From assembly GCF_002101595.1 (NCBI RefSeq), contig NZ_LQOM01000025.1, positions 186,001 through 250,000 on the forward strand: a stretch of DNA of 64,000 nucleotides, written 5' to 3'. Origin of the DNA: Mycobacterium celatum. GTDB lineage: Bacteria; Actinomycetota; Actinomycetes; Mycobacteriales; Mycobacteriaceae. Below are positions 46,980-56,647 of the stretch, piece by piece. The notes beneath the pieces are model-generated. The model saw only the letters and a program-made list of their open reading frames with translations. It was not told where the DNA came from and did not search any database. Every line of letters starts with the position of its first letter. The stretch's first letter is position 1. The translations under genes were made by a program, and so were the position numbers.

Positions 46980-48953
46980 GTGACGCCCCGCGAGACCAAC
47001 GCCGCTGACTCCTCCTCGTCCCAGGTTCGCAGCAGCATCGATGTTCCGCCCGACCTCGTCGTGGGCCTGCTCGGTTCAGCCGACGAAAATTTGCGTGCAC
47101 TCGAACGGATCCTGGCCGCCGATCTGCATGTGCGCGGCAACGCCGTCACCCTGGCCGGTGAGCCGGCCGACGTCGCGCTGGGCGAGCGGGTGATCTCGGA
47201 ACTGGTCACGATCGTCGCCACGGGCCACGCCCTGACACCGGAGGCGGTGCGCCACAGCGTCGCCATGTTGGTCGGCACCGGTAACGAGTCGCCGGCCGAG
47301 GTGCTGACTCTCGACATCCTTTCGCGTCGCGGCAAGACGATTCGGCCCAAGACGCTCAACCAGAAGCGCTATGTCGACGCGATCGACGCCAACACCATTG
47401 TCTTCGGAATCGGACCGGCAGGCACCGGTAAGACGTATCTGGCAATGGCCAAGGCCGTCAACGCGTTACAGACCAAACAGGTGACCCGGATCATCCTGAC
47501 CCGGCCGGCGGTAGAAGCCGGTGAGCGCCTCGGCTTTCTGCCGGGCACGCTGAGCGAAAAGATCGACCCGTATCTACGCCCTCTGTATGACGCGCTCTAC
47601 GACATGATGGATCCCGAGCTGATCCCAAAGTTGATGAACGCCGGGGTAATTGAGGTCGCGCCACTGGCCTACATGCGTGGGCGGGCGCAGCCTGTATCGG
47701 CCAAAGTGTTGAGCCCCACTGGTTTCCGGCCGATCGGAGACTTGCAGGTCGGGGATTTCGTGATCGGCTCGGACGGCCGGCCCACCGAAGTCCTCGGCGT
47801 TTATCCGCAAGGTTTCAAGGAGATCTACCGGGTCTACGCGCAGGACGGGGCGTCGACGCTCGCATCGGGTGACCACCTCTGGTCGGTCTACACGCGCGCA
47901 GATCGCCGCCGCGGAAAGCCGCCACGTGTGCTGCAGACCAAGGAGATGATCGGCAATCTCCGCGCCGCGCACTACCACCGCTACGAGCTGCCACTGCTGA
48001 GCGCACCGGTGAATTTCGCCGTACGGCCGGTGCCGCTCGATCCGTATGCGCTCGGCCTGCTGCTTGGCGATGGCTGCTTTTCCTGCCGAGCCACACCGAC
48101 TTTCGCGACGACCGACCTGGAGTCAAGCACGAAGTTCATTCCCGAGGAATACCTGTTCAATTCGCCCGATGTGCGACTGGCGGTTCTGCAGGGGCTCCTA
48201 GACTCCGACGGCGGCCCGGTCACTCAGCAGGGGCGGACGTGCCGCATTCAGTTCACGACGGTCTCGGACCGGCTGCGCGACGACGTGGTGTTTCTGGTCC
48301 AGTCGCTCGGCGGTGTGGTCTACCAGCGCACCAGGCTCGCCGACGGGCGCAAGCCCGGACTGGCGCGGGGCCGCGACGTACATCATCGGTCCGACGCACA
48401 CATCCTTGACATCCGATTGCCTGCAGGGGTCGTCCCGTTCCGGCTGGCCCGCAAGGCCGCGAAGTACGACCCGACCGGCGGCGGCCGGCCGATGCGTTTC
48501 GTCGACCGCATCGAGCCGGCAGGTACCGAGGAGGCGGTGTGCATCCGGGTCGCGGCCGCCGACTCGCTCTACGTCACCGAAGATTTCCTGCTTACCCACA
48601 ACACCCTCAACGATGCCTTCATCATTCTTGACGAGGCGCAGAACACCACCGCCGAACAGATGAAGATGTTCCTCACCCGCCTGGGCTTCGGCTCCAAAGT
48701 CGTTGTCACCGGCGACGTTACGCAGATCGACCTTCCCGGCGGCGCACGCTCCGGACTGCGCGTCGCGGCCGATATCCTCGAGGGCATCGACGACATCCAC
48801 CTCGCAGAGCTGACCAGCACCGACGTGGTGCGGCATCGTCTGGTCTCCGAAATCGTGGACGCCTACGCCAAATACGAAGAGCCCGGCCTGACGATGAACC
48901 GGGCCGCGCGGCGCACCGCTAATGCCCGTGGGGCCACCCGCCACCGCCGGTGA
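46980..48953 (+). CDS. phoH1: PhoH1-like ATPase interrupted by an intein
   Basis: A 657-residue precursor; removing the 306-residue intein leaves 351 residues, the size of Mtb PhoH1 (Rv2368c, 352). The Walker A motif GPAGTGKT is at about residue 145. The intein follows YMRGR (ending at 235), and the extein resumes at [14 protein letters not shown] with Walker B. The insertion therefore sits between the two ATP motifs, so the ATPase cannot be active before splicing. PhoH family proteins are RNA-associated ATPases/helicases; genes next to it (ybeY, corC, era) act in rRNA maturation. The GTG at 46980 matches the Mtb N-terminus; the frame is open upstream through rsmE but that is a shadow. Confidence 0.95.
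   Translation: MTPRETNAADSSSSQVRSSIDVPPDLVVGLLGSADENLRALERILAADLHVRGNAVTLAGEPADVALGERVISELVTIVATGHALTPEAVRHSVAMLVGTGNESPAEVLTLDILSRRGKTIRPKTLNQKRYVDAIDANTIVFGIGPAGTGKTYLAMAKAVNALQTKQVTRIILTRPAVEAGERLGFLPGTLSEKIDPYLRPLYDALYDMMDPELIPKLMNAGVIEVAPLAYMRGRAQPVSAKVLSPTGFRPIGDLQVGDFVIGSDGRPTEVLGVYPQGFKEIYRVYAQDGASTLASGDHLWSVYTRADRRRGKPPRVLQTKEMIGNLRAAHYHRYELPLLSAPVNFAVRPVPLDPYALGLLLGDGCFSCRATPTFATTDLESSTKFIPEEYLFNSPDVRLAVLQGLLDSDGGPVTQQGRTCRIQFTTVSDRLRDDVVFLVQSLGGVVYQRTRLADGRKPGLARGRDVHHRSDAHILDIRLPAGVVPFRLARKAAKYDPTGGGRPMRFVDRIEPAGTEEAVCIRVAAADSLYVTEDFLLTHNTLNDAFIILDEAQNTTAEQMKMFLTRLGFGSKVVVTGDVTQIDLPGGARSGLRVAADILEGIDDIHLAELTSTDVVRHRLVSEIVDAYAKYEEPGLTMNRAARRTANARGATRHRR
47685..48602 (+). other. Class 3-type intein in PhoH1 with decayed homing-endonuclease domain
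   Basis: The 306-residue element starts with Ala ([20 protein letters not shown]) and ends LLTHN before Thr. A normal class 1 intein starts with Cys or Ser. The three residues that define class 3 inteins are all here: Trp66 in GDHLW (block B), Cys286 in EAVCIRV (block F) and Thr304 in LLTHN (block G). The endonuclease region keeps two LAGLIDADG-like motifs, ALGLLLGDG (122-130) and GLLDSDGG (170-177). Only about 47 residues separate their starts, where roughly 90 or more is usual, so the nuclease is probably dead while splicing residues remain. Boundaries follow from alignment to uninterrupted PhoH sequence. Confidence 0.93.
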
Positions 48954-48960
48954 GAGCGCC

Positions 48961-49497
48961 ATGAGCATCGAAGTATCCAACGAATCGGGTGTTGACGTCT
49001 CCGAGACCGAACTGATCAGCGTCGCGCGGTTCGTCCTGGCCAAGATGGACGTCAACCCGGCCGCAGAGCTGTCGATGATGCTGCTGGACACCGCGGCGAT
49101 GGCCGATCTGCACATGCGCTGGATGGACCTGCCCGGTCCGACGGACGTGATGAGCTTCCCGATGGACGAGCTCGAGCCGGGCGGCCGGCCCGATGCGCCC
49201 GAGCCGGGACCGGCCATGCTGGGCGACATCGTGCTGTGCCCGGAATTCGCCGCCGAACAGGCCGCTGCGGCAGGGCATTCACTGGGCCACGAGCTGGCGC
49301 TGCTGACCATCCACGGCGTGCTGCACCTGCTGGGCTACGACCACGGCGAGCCGGACGAGGAAAAGGAGATGTTCGCCCTGCAACAACGGCTGCTCGAGGA
49401 GTGGGTCGCCGATCAGGTCGAGGCCTACCACCTAGATCGCCAGAGCGAGAAAGATCGCCGGTTGCTCGACAAGTCAAGGTATTTCGACGAGCCGTGA
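48961..49497 (+). CDS. ybeY: Endoribonuclease YbeY
   Basis: A 178-residue metalloprotein (Mtb Rv2367c). It carries the zinc-binding motif [11 protein letters not shown] (H-x3-H-x5-H) near residues 118-128 and LNLR-like [15 protein letters not shown] upstream. It functions in 16S rRNA 3'-end processing and ribosome quality control. The ATG at 48961 matches the Mtb N-terminus MSIEV; an upstream in-frame ATG at 48922 lies within phoH1 and is not needed. It overlaps corC by GTGA. Confidence 0.95.
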   Translation: MSIEVSNESGVDVSETELISVARFVLAKMDVNPAAELSMMLLDTAAMADLHMRWMDLPGPTDVMSFPMDELEPGGRPDAPEPGPAMLGDIVLCPEFAAEQAAAAGHSLGHELALLTIHGVLHLLGYDHGEPDEEKEMFALQQRLLEEWVADQVEAYHLDRQSEKDRRLLDKSRYFDEP

Positions 49498-50792
49498 ACG
49501 TATTTGCGCCGCTGCTCGGCGCGATCGCGCTGATAGGCCTGGGCGGGCTGTTTGCGGCAATCGACGCCGCCATCAGCACGGTGTCGCTGGCCCGGGTCCA
49601 AGAGCTGGTGCGCGACGAACGGCCCGGCGCGGTTCGGCTGGCCAGGCTCATGTCGGATCGGCCGCGCTACATCAACCTGGTGGTGCTGCTTCGAATAACC
49701 TGTGAGATCACGGCCACTGTGTTGTTGGTGGTATTCCTCCGCGCAAGCCTCAACTTGGAGTGGGGCCGCATCGCCGCCGCGGCGATCATGGTGGTGACCA
49801 GCTTCGTCGTCGTCGGCGTCGGACCGCGCACCCTGGGCCGCCAGAACGCGTACTCCATCGCATTGGCGGCGGCCTTTCCGTTGCAGGCGATTTCGTGGTT
49901 GTTGATGCCGATCAGCCGGCTGCTGGTGGTCCTCGGTAATGCGTTGACCCCGGGTCGTGGGTTTCGCAATGGGCCGTTCGCGTCCGAGATCGAGCTGCGC
50001 GAGGTTGTCGACCTGGCCCAGCAGCGCGGCGTGGTTGCCGCCGACGAACGCCGAATGATCCAGTCGGTCTTCGAACTCGGCGACACCCCGGCTCGCGAGG
50101 TCATGGTGCCGCGCACCGAGATGATCTGGATCGAAAGCGACAAATCAGCTGGCCAGGCGACTTCGCTGGCGGTGCGCAGCGGCCATTCCCGCATCCCGGT
50201 GATCGGCGAGAACGTCGACGACATCGTCGGCGTGGTGTACCTCAAAGACCTTGTCCAGCAGACGTATTACTCCACCAACGGCGGGCGGGACACCACGGTG
50301 GCGCAGGTCATGCGTCCGGCGGTGTTCGTGCCGGACTCCAAACCGCTCGACGCGCTGCTGCGCGAAATGCAGCGCGACCGCAACCACATGGCGTTGTTGG
50401 TCGACGAGTACGGGGCGATCGCCGGACTGGTGACCATCGAGGACGTGCTGGAGGAGATCGTCGGCGAAATCGCGGACGAGTATGACCAGGCCGAAACTGC
50501 GCCGATAGAAGACTTGGGCGACAACCGGTTTCGGGTATCGGCACGGCTACCGATCGAAGACGTCGGCGAGCTGTACGGCGTGGAATTCGACAACGACCTC
50601 GACGTCGACACGGTCGGCGGCCTGTTGGCACTGGAGCTGGGCCGGGTCCCGCTACCCGGCGCCGAAGTGGTATCACATGGGTTGCGGCTGCGCGCGGAAG
50701 GCGGCCCCGACCATCGGGGCCGAGTCCGGGTCGGCACGGTCTTGCTGAGCCGCATCGACTCCGACGGACAGGAGGCCAACGGTGACGGCTGA
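49494..50792 (+). CDS. corC: CorC/HlyC-type membrane protein with CBS pair
   Basis: A 432-residue protein (Mtb Rv2366c). The N-terminal DUF21-type membrane domain has about four helices (residues 1-140). A CBS-domain pair follows (about 190-320, with [10 protein letters not shown] and [20 protein letters not shown]), then a C-terminal CorC/HlyC domain ([19 protein letters not shown]). Members affect magnesium/cobalt homeostasis or transport. The GTG overlaps the ybeY stop. It belongs to the conserved phoH-ybeY-corC-era cluster. Confidence 0.92.
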   Translation: MNVFAPLLGAIALIGLGGLFAAIDAAISTVSLARVQELVRDERPGAVRLARLMSDRPRYINLVVLLRITCEITATVLLVVFLRASLNLEWGRIAAAAIMVVTSFVVVGVGPRTLGRQNAYSIALAAAFPLQAISWLLMPISRLLVVLGNALTPGRGFRNGPFASEIELREVVDLAQQRGVVAADERRMIQSVFELGDTPAREVMVPRTEMIWIESDKSAGQATSLAVRSGHSRIPVIGENVDDIVGVVYLKDLVQQTYYSTNGGRDTTVAQVMRPAVFVPDSKPLDALLREMQRDRNHMALLVDEYGAIAGLVTIEDVLEEIVGEIADEYDQAETAPIEDLGDNRFRVSARLPIEDVGELYGVEFDNDLDVDTVGGLLALELGRVPLPGAEVVSHGLRLRAEGGPDHRGRVRVGTVLLSRIDSDGQEANGDG

Positions 50793-51105
50793 GCCGCTCG
50801 GCGCCGACGACGCGAAACTGGTGGTGCTGGCCCGATCGGCGATGGCACGCGCCGAGGCAGGCAGCGGCGCGGCGGTGCGTGACGTCGACGGCCGCACCTA
50901 TGCCGGTGCGCCGGTGAACCTTTCGGCGCTGCAACTGACCGCGCTGCAGACGGCGGTGGCCGCGGCCGTGTCCAGCGGCGCCGCGGGTCTGGAGGCCGCC
51001 GTGCTGGTGGCCGGGTCGGCGGACGACGCCGGCATCGCGGCCGTCCGGGAGCTCACCCCGACGGCGGCGATCATCGTCACCGACCGCGACGGCAACCCGT
51101 CATGA
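50782..51105 (+). CDS. Cytidine-deaminase-like protein without zinc ligands (Rv2365c-like)
   Basis: A 107-residue protein between corC and era. Its layout recalls the cytidine deaminase fold ([34 protein letters not shown], then a helix [20 protein letters not shown]). However, the zinc motifs are gone: the usual C/H-A-E is replaced by SALQLTALQ, and there is no PCxxC; the protein has no cysteine at all. It is therefore probably a structural or regulatory relative, or only superficially similar. The GTG at 50782 overlaps corC by 11 bases. Mtb Rv2365c occupies the same position. Confidence 0.8.
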   Translation: MTAEPLGADDAKLVVLARSAMARAEAGSGAAVRDVDGRTYAGAPVNLSALQLTALQTAVAAAVSSGAAGLEAAVLVAGSADDAGIAAVRELTPTAAIIVTDRDGNPS

Positions 51106-51178
51106 CGCCGAGAGTGTACTCACGGCGGATATCAGCGCGGAAGATCGCCCTGATTACACGTTCGGCGAGCTGGTGGCC

Positions 51179-52075
51179 ATGAGCGAATTCCACTCCGGCT
51201 TCGTCTGTTTCGTCGGCCGTCCGAACACCGGCAAGTCGACGCTGACCAACGCACTGGTCGGTTCCAAGGTCGCGATCACGTCGAACCGGCCGCAGACCAC
51301 CCGGCACACCATTCGCGGCATCGTGCATCGGGAGAACTTCCAGATCATCCTGGTCGACACACCAGGGCTGCACCGACCGCGCACACTGCTGGGCAAGCGG
51401 CTCAACGACCTGGTTCGCGACACCTACTCCCAGGTCGACGCCATCGGGTTGTGCATTCCCGCCGACGAGGCGATCGGCCCGGGGGACCGGTGGATCGTCG
51501 AGCAGATCCGCACCATCGCGCCCAACACAAAGCTGATTGTCGTCGTCACCAAGATCGACAAGGTCCCCAAGGACAAGCTGCTGGTACAACTACAGGCCGT
51601 CAGCGAACTCGCCGACCAAGCCGAGATCGTCCCGGTGTCCGCGGTCACCGGCGAGCAGATCGACGTGCTGATCGACGTGCTGGCCGCCGCATTGCCACCC
51701 GGACCGGCCTTCTACCCCGACGGCGAGCTGACCGACGAGCCCGAAGAGGTTCTGATGGCCGAGTTCATCCGCGAGGCGGCCCTGGAAGGCGTGCGCGACG
51801 AGTTGCCGCATTCGCTCGCGGTGGTGATCGACGAGGTCGAACCGCGGGAAGGCCGCGACGACCTGATCGATGTGCACGCGGTGCTCTATGTCGAACGCGA
51901 CAGCCAGAAGGGCATCGTGATCGGCAAGGGCGGCGAGAGGCTGCGTCACGTCGGCACCGCCGCTCGCAGCCAGATCGAGAAGTTGCTGGGCACCAAGGTC
52001 TATCTCGACCTGCGTGTCAAGGTCGCCAAGAACTGGCAGCGTGACCCCAAACAGCTTGGCCGACTAGGGTTTTGA
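51179..52075 (+). CDS. era: GTPase Era
   Basis: A 298-residue Era (Mtb Rv2364c). The GTPase motifs are GRPNTGKS (about residues 13-20), DTPGLH, TKID and a C-terminal KH domain (KGIVIGKGGERLRHVGTAAR). It binds 16S rRNA near the 3' end and assists 30S assembly, in line with neighbours ybeY and phoH1. The ATG at 51179 gives MSEFHSGFVC as in Mtb; a GTG six bases upstream is also open. Confidence 0.96.
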   Translation: MSEFHSGFVCFVGRPNTGKSTLTNALVGSKVAITSNRPQTTRHTIRGIVHRENFQIILVDTPGLHRPRTLLGKRLNDLVRDTYSQVDAIGLCIPADEAIGPGDRWIVEQIRTIAPNTKLIVVVTKIDKVPKDKLLVQLQAVSELADQAEIVPVSAVTGEQIDVLIDVLAAALPPGPAFYPDGELTDEPEEVLMAEFIREAALEGVRDELPHSLAVVIDEVEPREGRDDLIDVHAVLYVERDSQKGIVIGKGGERLRHVGTAARSQIEKLLGTKVYLDLRVKVAKNWQRDPKQLGRLGF

Positions 52076-52079
52076 GGCC

Positions 52080-52556
52080 CTAACGGGTCACGATCTGGGG
52101 CTGGCCCCCGGTGTCGGTGATGGTGCCGTGCTCGAAATCCACCACCGACCCGCCGGGGATGGGCCGTTGATCGCTCACCGGGTAGCCCAGCGGCCCGTCG
52201 GGGCCGCCGCTGCTTTCCCACGCCGCGCGAATGGCGCCCGACAGGATATGGGCGCCGGTACGCGGCGACCAGTAGATCACCCCGGTCTGAAACTTGCTGT
52301 AGTGACCGCCGTTTGGCGCGGGCAGCTCGTTGGAGATCGGCGTGCCCAGTGGTCCGCTCGGCCCATCGGCGTCGGCGTACTTGCGCAAAATTTCGCCCTG
52401 CACAACGTATTGCCCACTGGGAGTGGGGATCCGGCTGGTCGACACGGGTGTGCCGGACTCGGCCAGGCTGGAGGGGTCGACGCTGTTGCAGCCGGCTGCC
52501 ACTGTTGCGGCCACCGAAACCGCGATGCAGGCCAGCACTTTTCGACAATGAACCAT
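52080..52556 (-). CDS. Lipoprotein with LGFP repeats
   Basis: A 158-residue putative lipoprotein. The signal peptide VLACIAVSVAATVAAGC ends in the lipobox VAAGC at about residue 23. The mature part has two LGFP-type repeats (GPSGPLGTPISNE and GPDGPLGYPVSDQ), a module found in cell-wall-associated actinobacterial proteins. The stop is four bases from the era stop (convergent). The ATG shares its first base with the last base of the upstream DUF2236 gene. The function is probably at the cell envelope, otherwise unknown. Confidence 0.82.
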   Translation of the reverse strand: MVHCRKVLACIAVSVAATVAAGCNSVDPSSLAESGTPVSTSRIPTPSGQYVVQGEILRKYADADGPSGPLGTPISNELPAPNGGHYSKFQTGVIYWSPRTGAHILSGAIRAAWESSGGPDGPLGYPVSDQRPIPGGSVVDFEHGTITDTGGQPQIVTR

Positions 52557-53599
52557 CAACTGATCGACCCCAGAATGGCCTGTGACTCGAGCAGACCGTC
52601 GTCGCTCGGCGCACCGCCTTCCGCGAACACCCGCCGGTACTGTTTGGCGCGCCACTCCCGATGTGCCTCGGCGGGCTTGTCGTAGCCGTAGCGAGCGCGC
52701 GCTTCGGCGGGGGAGACCACGACCGGGTTACGCGGCGGCACGCCGAGCAGCACCGGAGCGACCACCGGCACGGTCGCCGGTGACAACAGCCGCAGCACCT
52801 GCAGCCGAACCGTGGGCGGGCTGGCGTTGAGTGCCGCGAAGGCGATGCGCAGCATCGGGACGACGGCAACGTCGGCGAGTCGCGGCTGTCTCAGGCCGCT
52901 CATCGCGCGCATCCAGTGGGGCATCGTGGCCATCACGCCGGCTTGCAGAGTGCGGTTGATGACCCAGGTGAGCGGCGCAAGATAGCGGGGCAGCGGCGAG
53001 ATCAGTGCGGCGCCGTTGATCAGGTGCTCCATCGCCTGGCGGGCGATCGGCGAACCGGACAGTTGCGGACGCATCCGCTCGAAGTAGTCGCGGATCCCCT
53101 CGCGGCTGCGCGGTACGTCGGCCGGATCGCAGGTCTGCAGCTCCGCGGCAACCGCACATTCCTCCCAGTACCGGGCTTCCTCTTCGGCGGAGAGCTTGCC
53201 GGGCCCGTACTTCTCGTAGGCGTAGAGGATCGAGTGCCACGCGGTCAGGTGGATCCACAGCTGGGACTGCGGATCGTTCGCGTCGTAGCGCTGCCCGCTG
53301 TACGGCTCGGTGCCGATCGCTTTGGAGTGGACCTTCACCAGCACGTCGGCGGCCTGCGAGGTGGAGCGGGAATCGCTGAACGCGACCATCGCGAAGTAGC
53401 GCAGCGTGCGGTCGTAGCGGGTACGCGGCCGGTTGTAGATGTCGTGGGTGTGGTCGACGGAAGCGACCAGCGCCGGGTCGAGTTCCTCGATCACCACAGC
53501 CCGGATGAACCCGACGGTCAGTGACGTCGGATAGCTCCACACTTTCCAGGTGACCGAGTCGGGACCGAAGAAGCCGTAGTCTTCGGCGGGCTGAGGCAT
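52556..53599 (-). CDS. DUF2236 (MpaB-like oxygenase family) protein
   Basis: A 347-residue protein of the DUF2236/oxygenase MpaB family. The conserved segments are the N-terminal DSVTWKV, DHTHDIYNRPRTRYDRTLRY, VLVKVHSKAIG and the histidine-containing LWIHLTAWHSILYAYEKYG. Family members are thought to be haem-b-binding oxygenases acting on polyisoprenoids or lipids; the substrate here is unknown. It is divergent from a TetR gene, and a palindrome in the shared promoter suggests control by it. The ATG at 53599 fits the family start. Confidence 0.85.
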   Translation of the reverse strand: MPQPAEDYGFFGPDSVTWKVWSYPTSLTVGFIRAVVIEELDPALVASVDHTHDIYNRPRTRYDRTLRYFAMVAFSDSRSTSQAADVLVKVHSKAIGTEPYSGQRYDANDPQSQLWIHLTAWHSILYAYEKYGPGKLSAEEEARYWEECAVAAELQTCDPADVPRSREGIRDYFERMRPQLSGSPIARQAMEHLINGAALISPLPRYLAPLTWVINRTLQAGVMATMPHWMRAMSGLRQPRLADVAVVPMLRIAFAALNASPPTVRLQVLRLLSPATVPVVAPVLLGVPPRNPVVVSPAEARARYGYDKPAEAHREWRAKQYRRVFAEGGAPSDDGLLESQAILGSIS

Positions 53600-53637
53600 G
53601 AGTGTCGTCCTTCCCCTGGCCAAGTTAACGGCCATTC

Positions 53638-53651
53638 CTACAGCACTGTAG
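53638..53651. promoter_or_regulatory. TetR-type palindromic operator between divergent DUF2236 and TetR genes
   Basis: CTACAGCACTGTAG, six-base perfect arms with a two-base centre, lies midway in the 63-base gap (12 bases before the TetR ATG). Its position suits repression of both genes. Confidence 0.62.
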
Positions 53652-53662
53652 CATTGGCGGTT

Positions 53663-54307
53663 ATGGGTGACGCAACCGTTTCGCGGCCGGCACTTCACCG
53701 GCCCCGCGCCGCGCACCTGGGCCCGCAACGGCGGCGCCCACAAGTCCTGGACGCCGCCAAAGAGATTGCGCTGCAAGGCGGGTTTCCGGCGGTGACCATC
53801 GGCGCGGTCGCGGAGCGTCTCGGCGTGACCCGTCCGGTCGTCTATGCCTGCTTCCCGGATCGGATCGAACTGATCAAGGCGCTGCTGGCGCGCGAGGAAC
53901 AGAAGCTGCTGACCGGCATGCTGGCCGCCTATCCCACGCCGGGCGGCTATGCCAGCACACAGGACGCGTACATCGGGGGCATGCGGGCGTGGCTGCGCAC
54001 GGTCGCCGACCAGCCCGACACCTGGCGCACGCTGTTCTGCTGCAACCCCGGGCCCGACGTCGCGGAGTTGTTCGCGCGCGGACGCCGCAGGGCGGCCGAG
54101 CAATTCGCCGAGTTGGTCAAGCCCGACCTGCAGCGCTGGGGGACCGAGGACATCGAGCGTAAGCTGCCCGTCGTCGTCGAGTTGTTCGTCTCGATGGGCG
54201 AAGCCGGCGTGCGCAGCCTGCTCGCCCCCGACAACAGCTACACCCCCGACGAACTCGGCGAGCTGGTCGGACGCGCCGCCTATCGGGCGGTCCGCGAACT
54301 GGCCTAA
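53663..54307 (+). CDS. TetR-family transcriptional regulator
   Basis: A 214-residue TetR regulator. The helix-turn-helix lies at about residues 30-75 (VLDAAKEIALQGGFPAVTIG, then AVAERLGVTRPVVYACFPD), followed by a helical ligand domain. It is divergent from the DUF2236 oxygenase gene with a palindrome between them, the standard layout for a local repressor. The ATG at 53663 is preferred over a TTG nine bases upstream. It ends four bases before the convergent amidase stop. Confidence 0.9.
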   Translation: MGDATVSRPALHRPRAAHLGPQRRRPQVLDAAKEIALQGGFPAVTIGAVAERLGVTRPVVYACFPDRIELIKALLAREEQKLLTGMLAAYPTPGGYASTQDAYIGGMRAWLRTVADQPDTWRTLFCCNPGPDVAELFARGRRRAAEQFAELVKPDLQRWGTEDIERKLPVVVELFVSMGEAGVRSLLAPDNSYTPDELGELVGRAAYRAVRELA

Positions 54308-54311
54308 GACG

Positions 54312-55781
54312 TCACGTCCGGCCGCTGGACACCGGCGGCGTATCGGTGCCGGTGTTCCACCACACCTCCGGCTGCTTGGCGGCCCAGCCGCCGACCGCTT
54401 CCAATTCGGCGGCGAGCGACACCAACAACGGCTCGCTGTTCGCCGGTCCCATCAGTTGCACACCGATCGGCAGCCCCTCGGAAGTGAACCCCGCGGGGAT
54501 GTTGATCGACGGCCAACCCAGCAGATTCCACGGCCAGGTCACCGGGCACGCCGCGATCATGACCCGGTCGGTCTGCAGCCCGCTCAGCCCGTCGAACGCG
54601 TGCACGGGAGGCGGTGGCTGTGCAGTGGTCGGCGCCAGCACCACGTCGACGAAGCGGAAGATCGAGCCCACCCGACGCTGGTCGGCCGCTTCGTGCGCAC
54701 GGGCGGAGCGCAGAATCCACTGCGAGAGCAGCCGGCCCATCCGCATGTTGGCCACGGTGCGTTGATCCCATTCGACGCCGTCGCCCAGCCGCTCGGCCCA
54801 GTCCAGCAGTCCCGAAGTGGAGCGGGACAGGAAGTTCCACGACAACCGCAGCCCGTAATCCGGGTTGCCGACTATCACGCTGTGGCCGAGCAGCTGCAGT
54901 TGATCGGCCACGGATTGCACCGCGGCGCGGATCTCGGGATGCAGCTTGGCCGGAAAACCGGTGAACGGGAACTGGGTCGACATCGCGATCCGCAGTTCGC
55001 CGGGTGCCCTGCCCACGTGGTCGGACACCGTCACCGGCGGCGGCTTGTGCAGATCACTCTCGGCGTTGCCCGAGACGGCATCGAGCACCAGCGCCGCGTC
55101 CTCGACCGTGCGGGCCAGCACACCGTTGACCGTGATGCCGTTGAACGCCTCCGGCAGCGGCCAGGTCGAGATGCGGCCGCGCTGCGGCTTGATGCCCACC
55201 AGATGCGTCCACGCCGCCGGGATGCGGACACTGCCGGCGCCGTCGGAGCCGATCGCGGCGGCGACCAGGCCGGCGGCCACCGCCGCCGCGCTGCCGCCGG
55301 ACGACCCACCCGGTGTGTGCTTGCGCGACCACGGATTGCGGGTGTGCCCGAATCCGGGACCGCTGGTGAACGGCCATTGGCCCAGCTCGCAGGTGTTGGT
55401 CTTCCCGACGATCACCGCGCCGGCCGCCTTGAGCCGGCGCACCACCTCGGCGTCGGCCGTCGCCGGTGGCACGTACCCCGACGTGCCGAAAAAGGTAGCG
55501 ACGCCCGCAATGTCAGTGTCGTCCTTGACCGCGATCGGCACCCCCAACAGCGGTGCCTGGTCGCCGGCGGCGCGACGACGGTCGGCCTCGGCAGCATCTG
55601 CCAGCGCCGACTCGGTGAGCACCACCCGGAAGGCGTTCAGCGTGGACTGGCTGAGGTCGATCGCGTGCAGCGAGCGTCGCACCAGTTCGTCGGAGGTCAC
55701 CTCGCCGTTGGCCAGCTGGTAGAGCTGCTCGGTCAGGGTAGGAAAACGGGGGTTAACGGTGTTACTCATCGTTATCGACAT
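54312..55781 (-). CDS. amiA2: Amidase AmiA2
   Basis: A 489-residue amidase-signature enzyme (Mtb Rv2363, AmiA2). The catalytic triad region is visible: Lys in VPIAVKDD, then the glycine/serine motif TPGGSSGGSAAAVAAG, and GSDGAGSVRIPA with the nucleophile serine. It hydrolyses carboxylic amides; the natural substrate is unknown. The start may be the ATG at 55781 or the in-frame ATG at 55769. It is divergent from recO. Confidence 0.93.
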   Translation of the reverse strand: MSITMSNTVNPRFPTLTEQLYQLANGEVTSDELVRRSLHAIDLSQSTLNAFRVVLTESALADAAEADRRRAAGDQAPLLGVPIAVKDDTDIAGVATFFGTSGYVPPATADAEVVRRLKAAGAVIVGKTNTCELGQWPFTSGPGFGHTRNPWSRKHTPGGSSGGSAAAVAAGLVAAAIGSDGAGSVRIPAAWTHLVGIKPQRGRISTWPLPEAFNGITVNGVLARTVEDAALVLDAVSGNAESDLHKPPPVTVSDHVGRAPGELRIAMSTQFPFTGFPAKLHPEIRAAVQSVADQLQLLGHSVIVGNPDYGLRLSWNFLSRSTSGLLDWAERLGDGVEWDQRTVANMRMGRLLSQWILRSARAHEAADQRRVGSIFRFVDVVLAPTTAQPPPPVHAFDGLSGLQTDRVMIAACPVTWPWNLLGWPSINIPAGFTSEGLPIGVQLMGPANSEPLLVSLAAELEAVGGWAAKQPEVWWNTGTDTPPVSSGRT

Positions 55782-55831
55782 TATCGGCGCGCGATACCGG
55801 CGATGTCTCGGCGCGATGACAGACTGGTGTG

Positions 55832-56647
55832 ATGCGGCTCTATCGGGACCGGGCGGTCGTGCTGCGCCAGCACAAGCTCGGCGAGGCCGACCGGATCGTC
55901 ACCCTGCTCACCCGCGACCACGGACTGGTCCGTGCGGTGGCCAAGGGTGTGCGCCGCACCCGCAGCAAGTTCGGCGCGCGGCTGGAGCCGTTCGCCCACA
56001 TCGACGTGCAGCTGCACCCGGGCCGCAACCTCGACATCGTCACCCAGGTCGTCTCCCTGGACGCATTCGCCACCGACATCGTCAGCGACTACGGCCGGTA
56101 CACCTGCGCCTGCGCGATGCTGGAGACCGCCGAACGCCTGGCCGGTGAGGAACGGGCACCGGCCCCGGCGCTGCACCGGCTGACCGTCGGCGCGCTGCGC
56201 GCGGTCGCCGACGGACGACGCCCCCGCGAGCTGGTGCTGGACGCCTACCTGCTGCGCGCCATGGGGATCGCCGGTTGGGCGCCCGCGCTGACCGAGTGTG
56301 CCCGCTGCGCCACCCCCGGCCCGCACCGGGCGTTTCACGTCGCCGCGGGCGGCAGCGTCTGCGGGTTTTGCCGCCCGGCCGGCTCCACCACGCCGCCGAT
56401 GGGTGTGCTCGAGCTGATGTCCGCGCTGCGCGACGGTGACTGGGAGGCGGCGGAGGCCGCGCCGCAAGCGCACCGCAGTCACGTCAGCGGATTGGTGGCC
56501 GCGCATCTGCAGTGGCATCTGGAGCGGCAGCTGCGAACATTGCCGCTGGTGGAGCGGGTCTACCGGGTTGATCGAACGGTCGCCGACCGCCGGATCTCGC
56601 TGGTCGGGCAGGATGTGCCCCATGGTGCGGACTCAGAAGCCGGCTGA
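55832..56647 (+). CDS. recO: DNA repair protein RecO
   Basis: A 271-residue RecO (Mtb Rv2362c). The N-terminal OB fold begins [20 protein letters not shown], and the zinc-finger cysteines are in CARC...CGFC (about residues 157-177). It helps RecF/RecR load RecA in gap repair. The ATG at 55832 agrees with the Mtb start; a GTG immediately before it is possible. The 3' end overlaps uppS by 26 bases. Confidence 0.95.
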   Translation: MRLYRDRAVVLRQHKLGEADRIVTLLTRDHGLVRAVAKGVRRTRSKFGARLEPFAHIDVQLHPGRNLDIVTQVVSLDAFATDIVSDYGRYTCACAMLETAERLAGEERAPAPALHRLTVGALRAVADGRRPRELVLDAYLLRAMGIAGWAPALTECARCATPGPHRAFHVAAGGSVCGFCRPAGSTTPPMGVLELMSALRDGDWEAAEAAPQAHRSHVSGLVAAHLQWHLERQLRTLPLVERVYRVDRTVADRRISLVGQDVPHGADSEAG

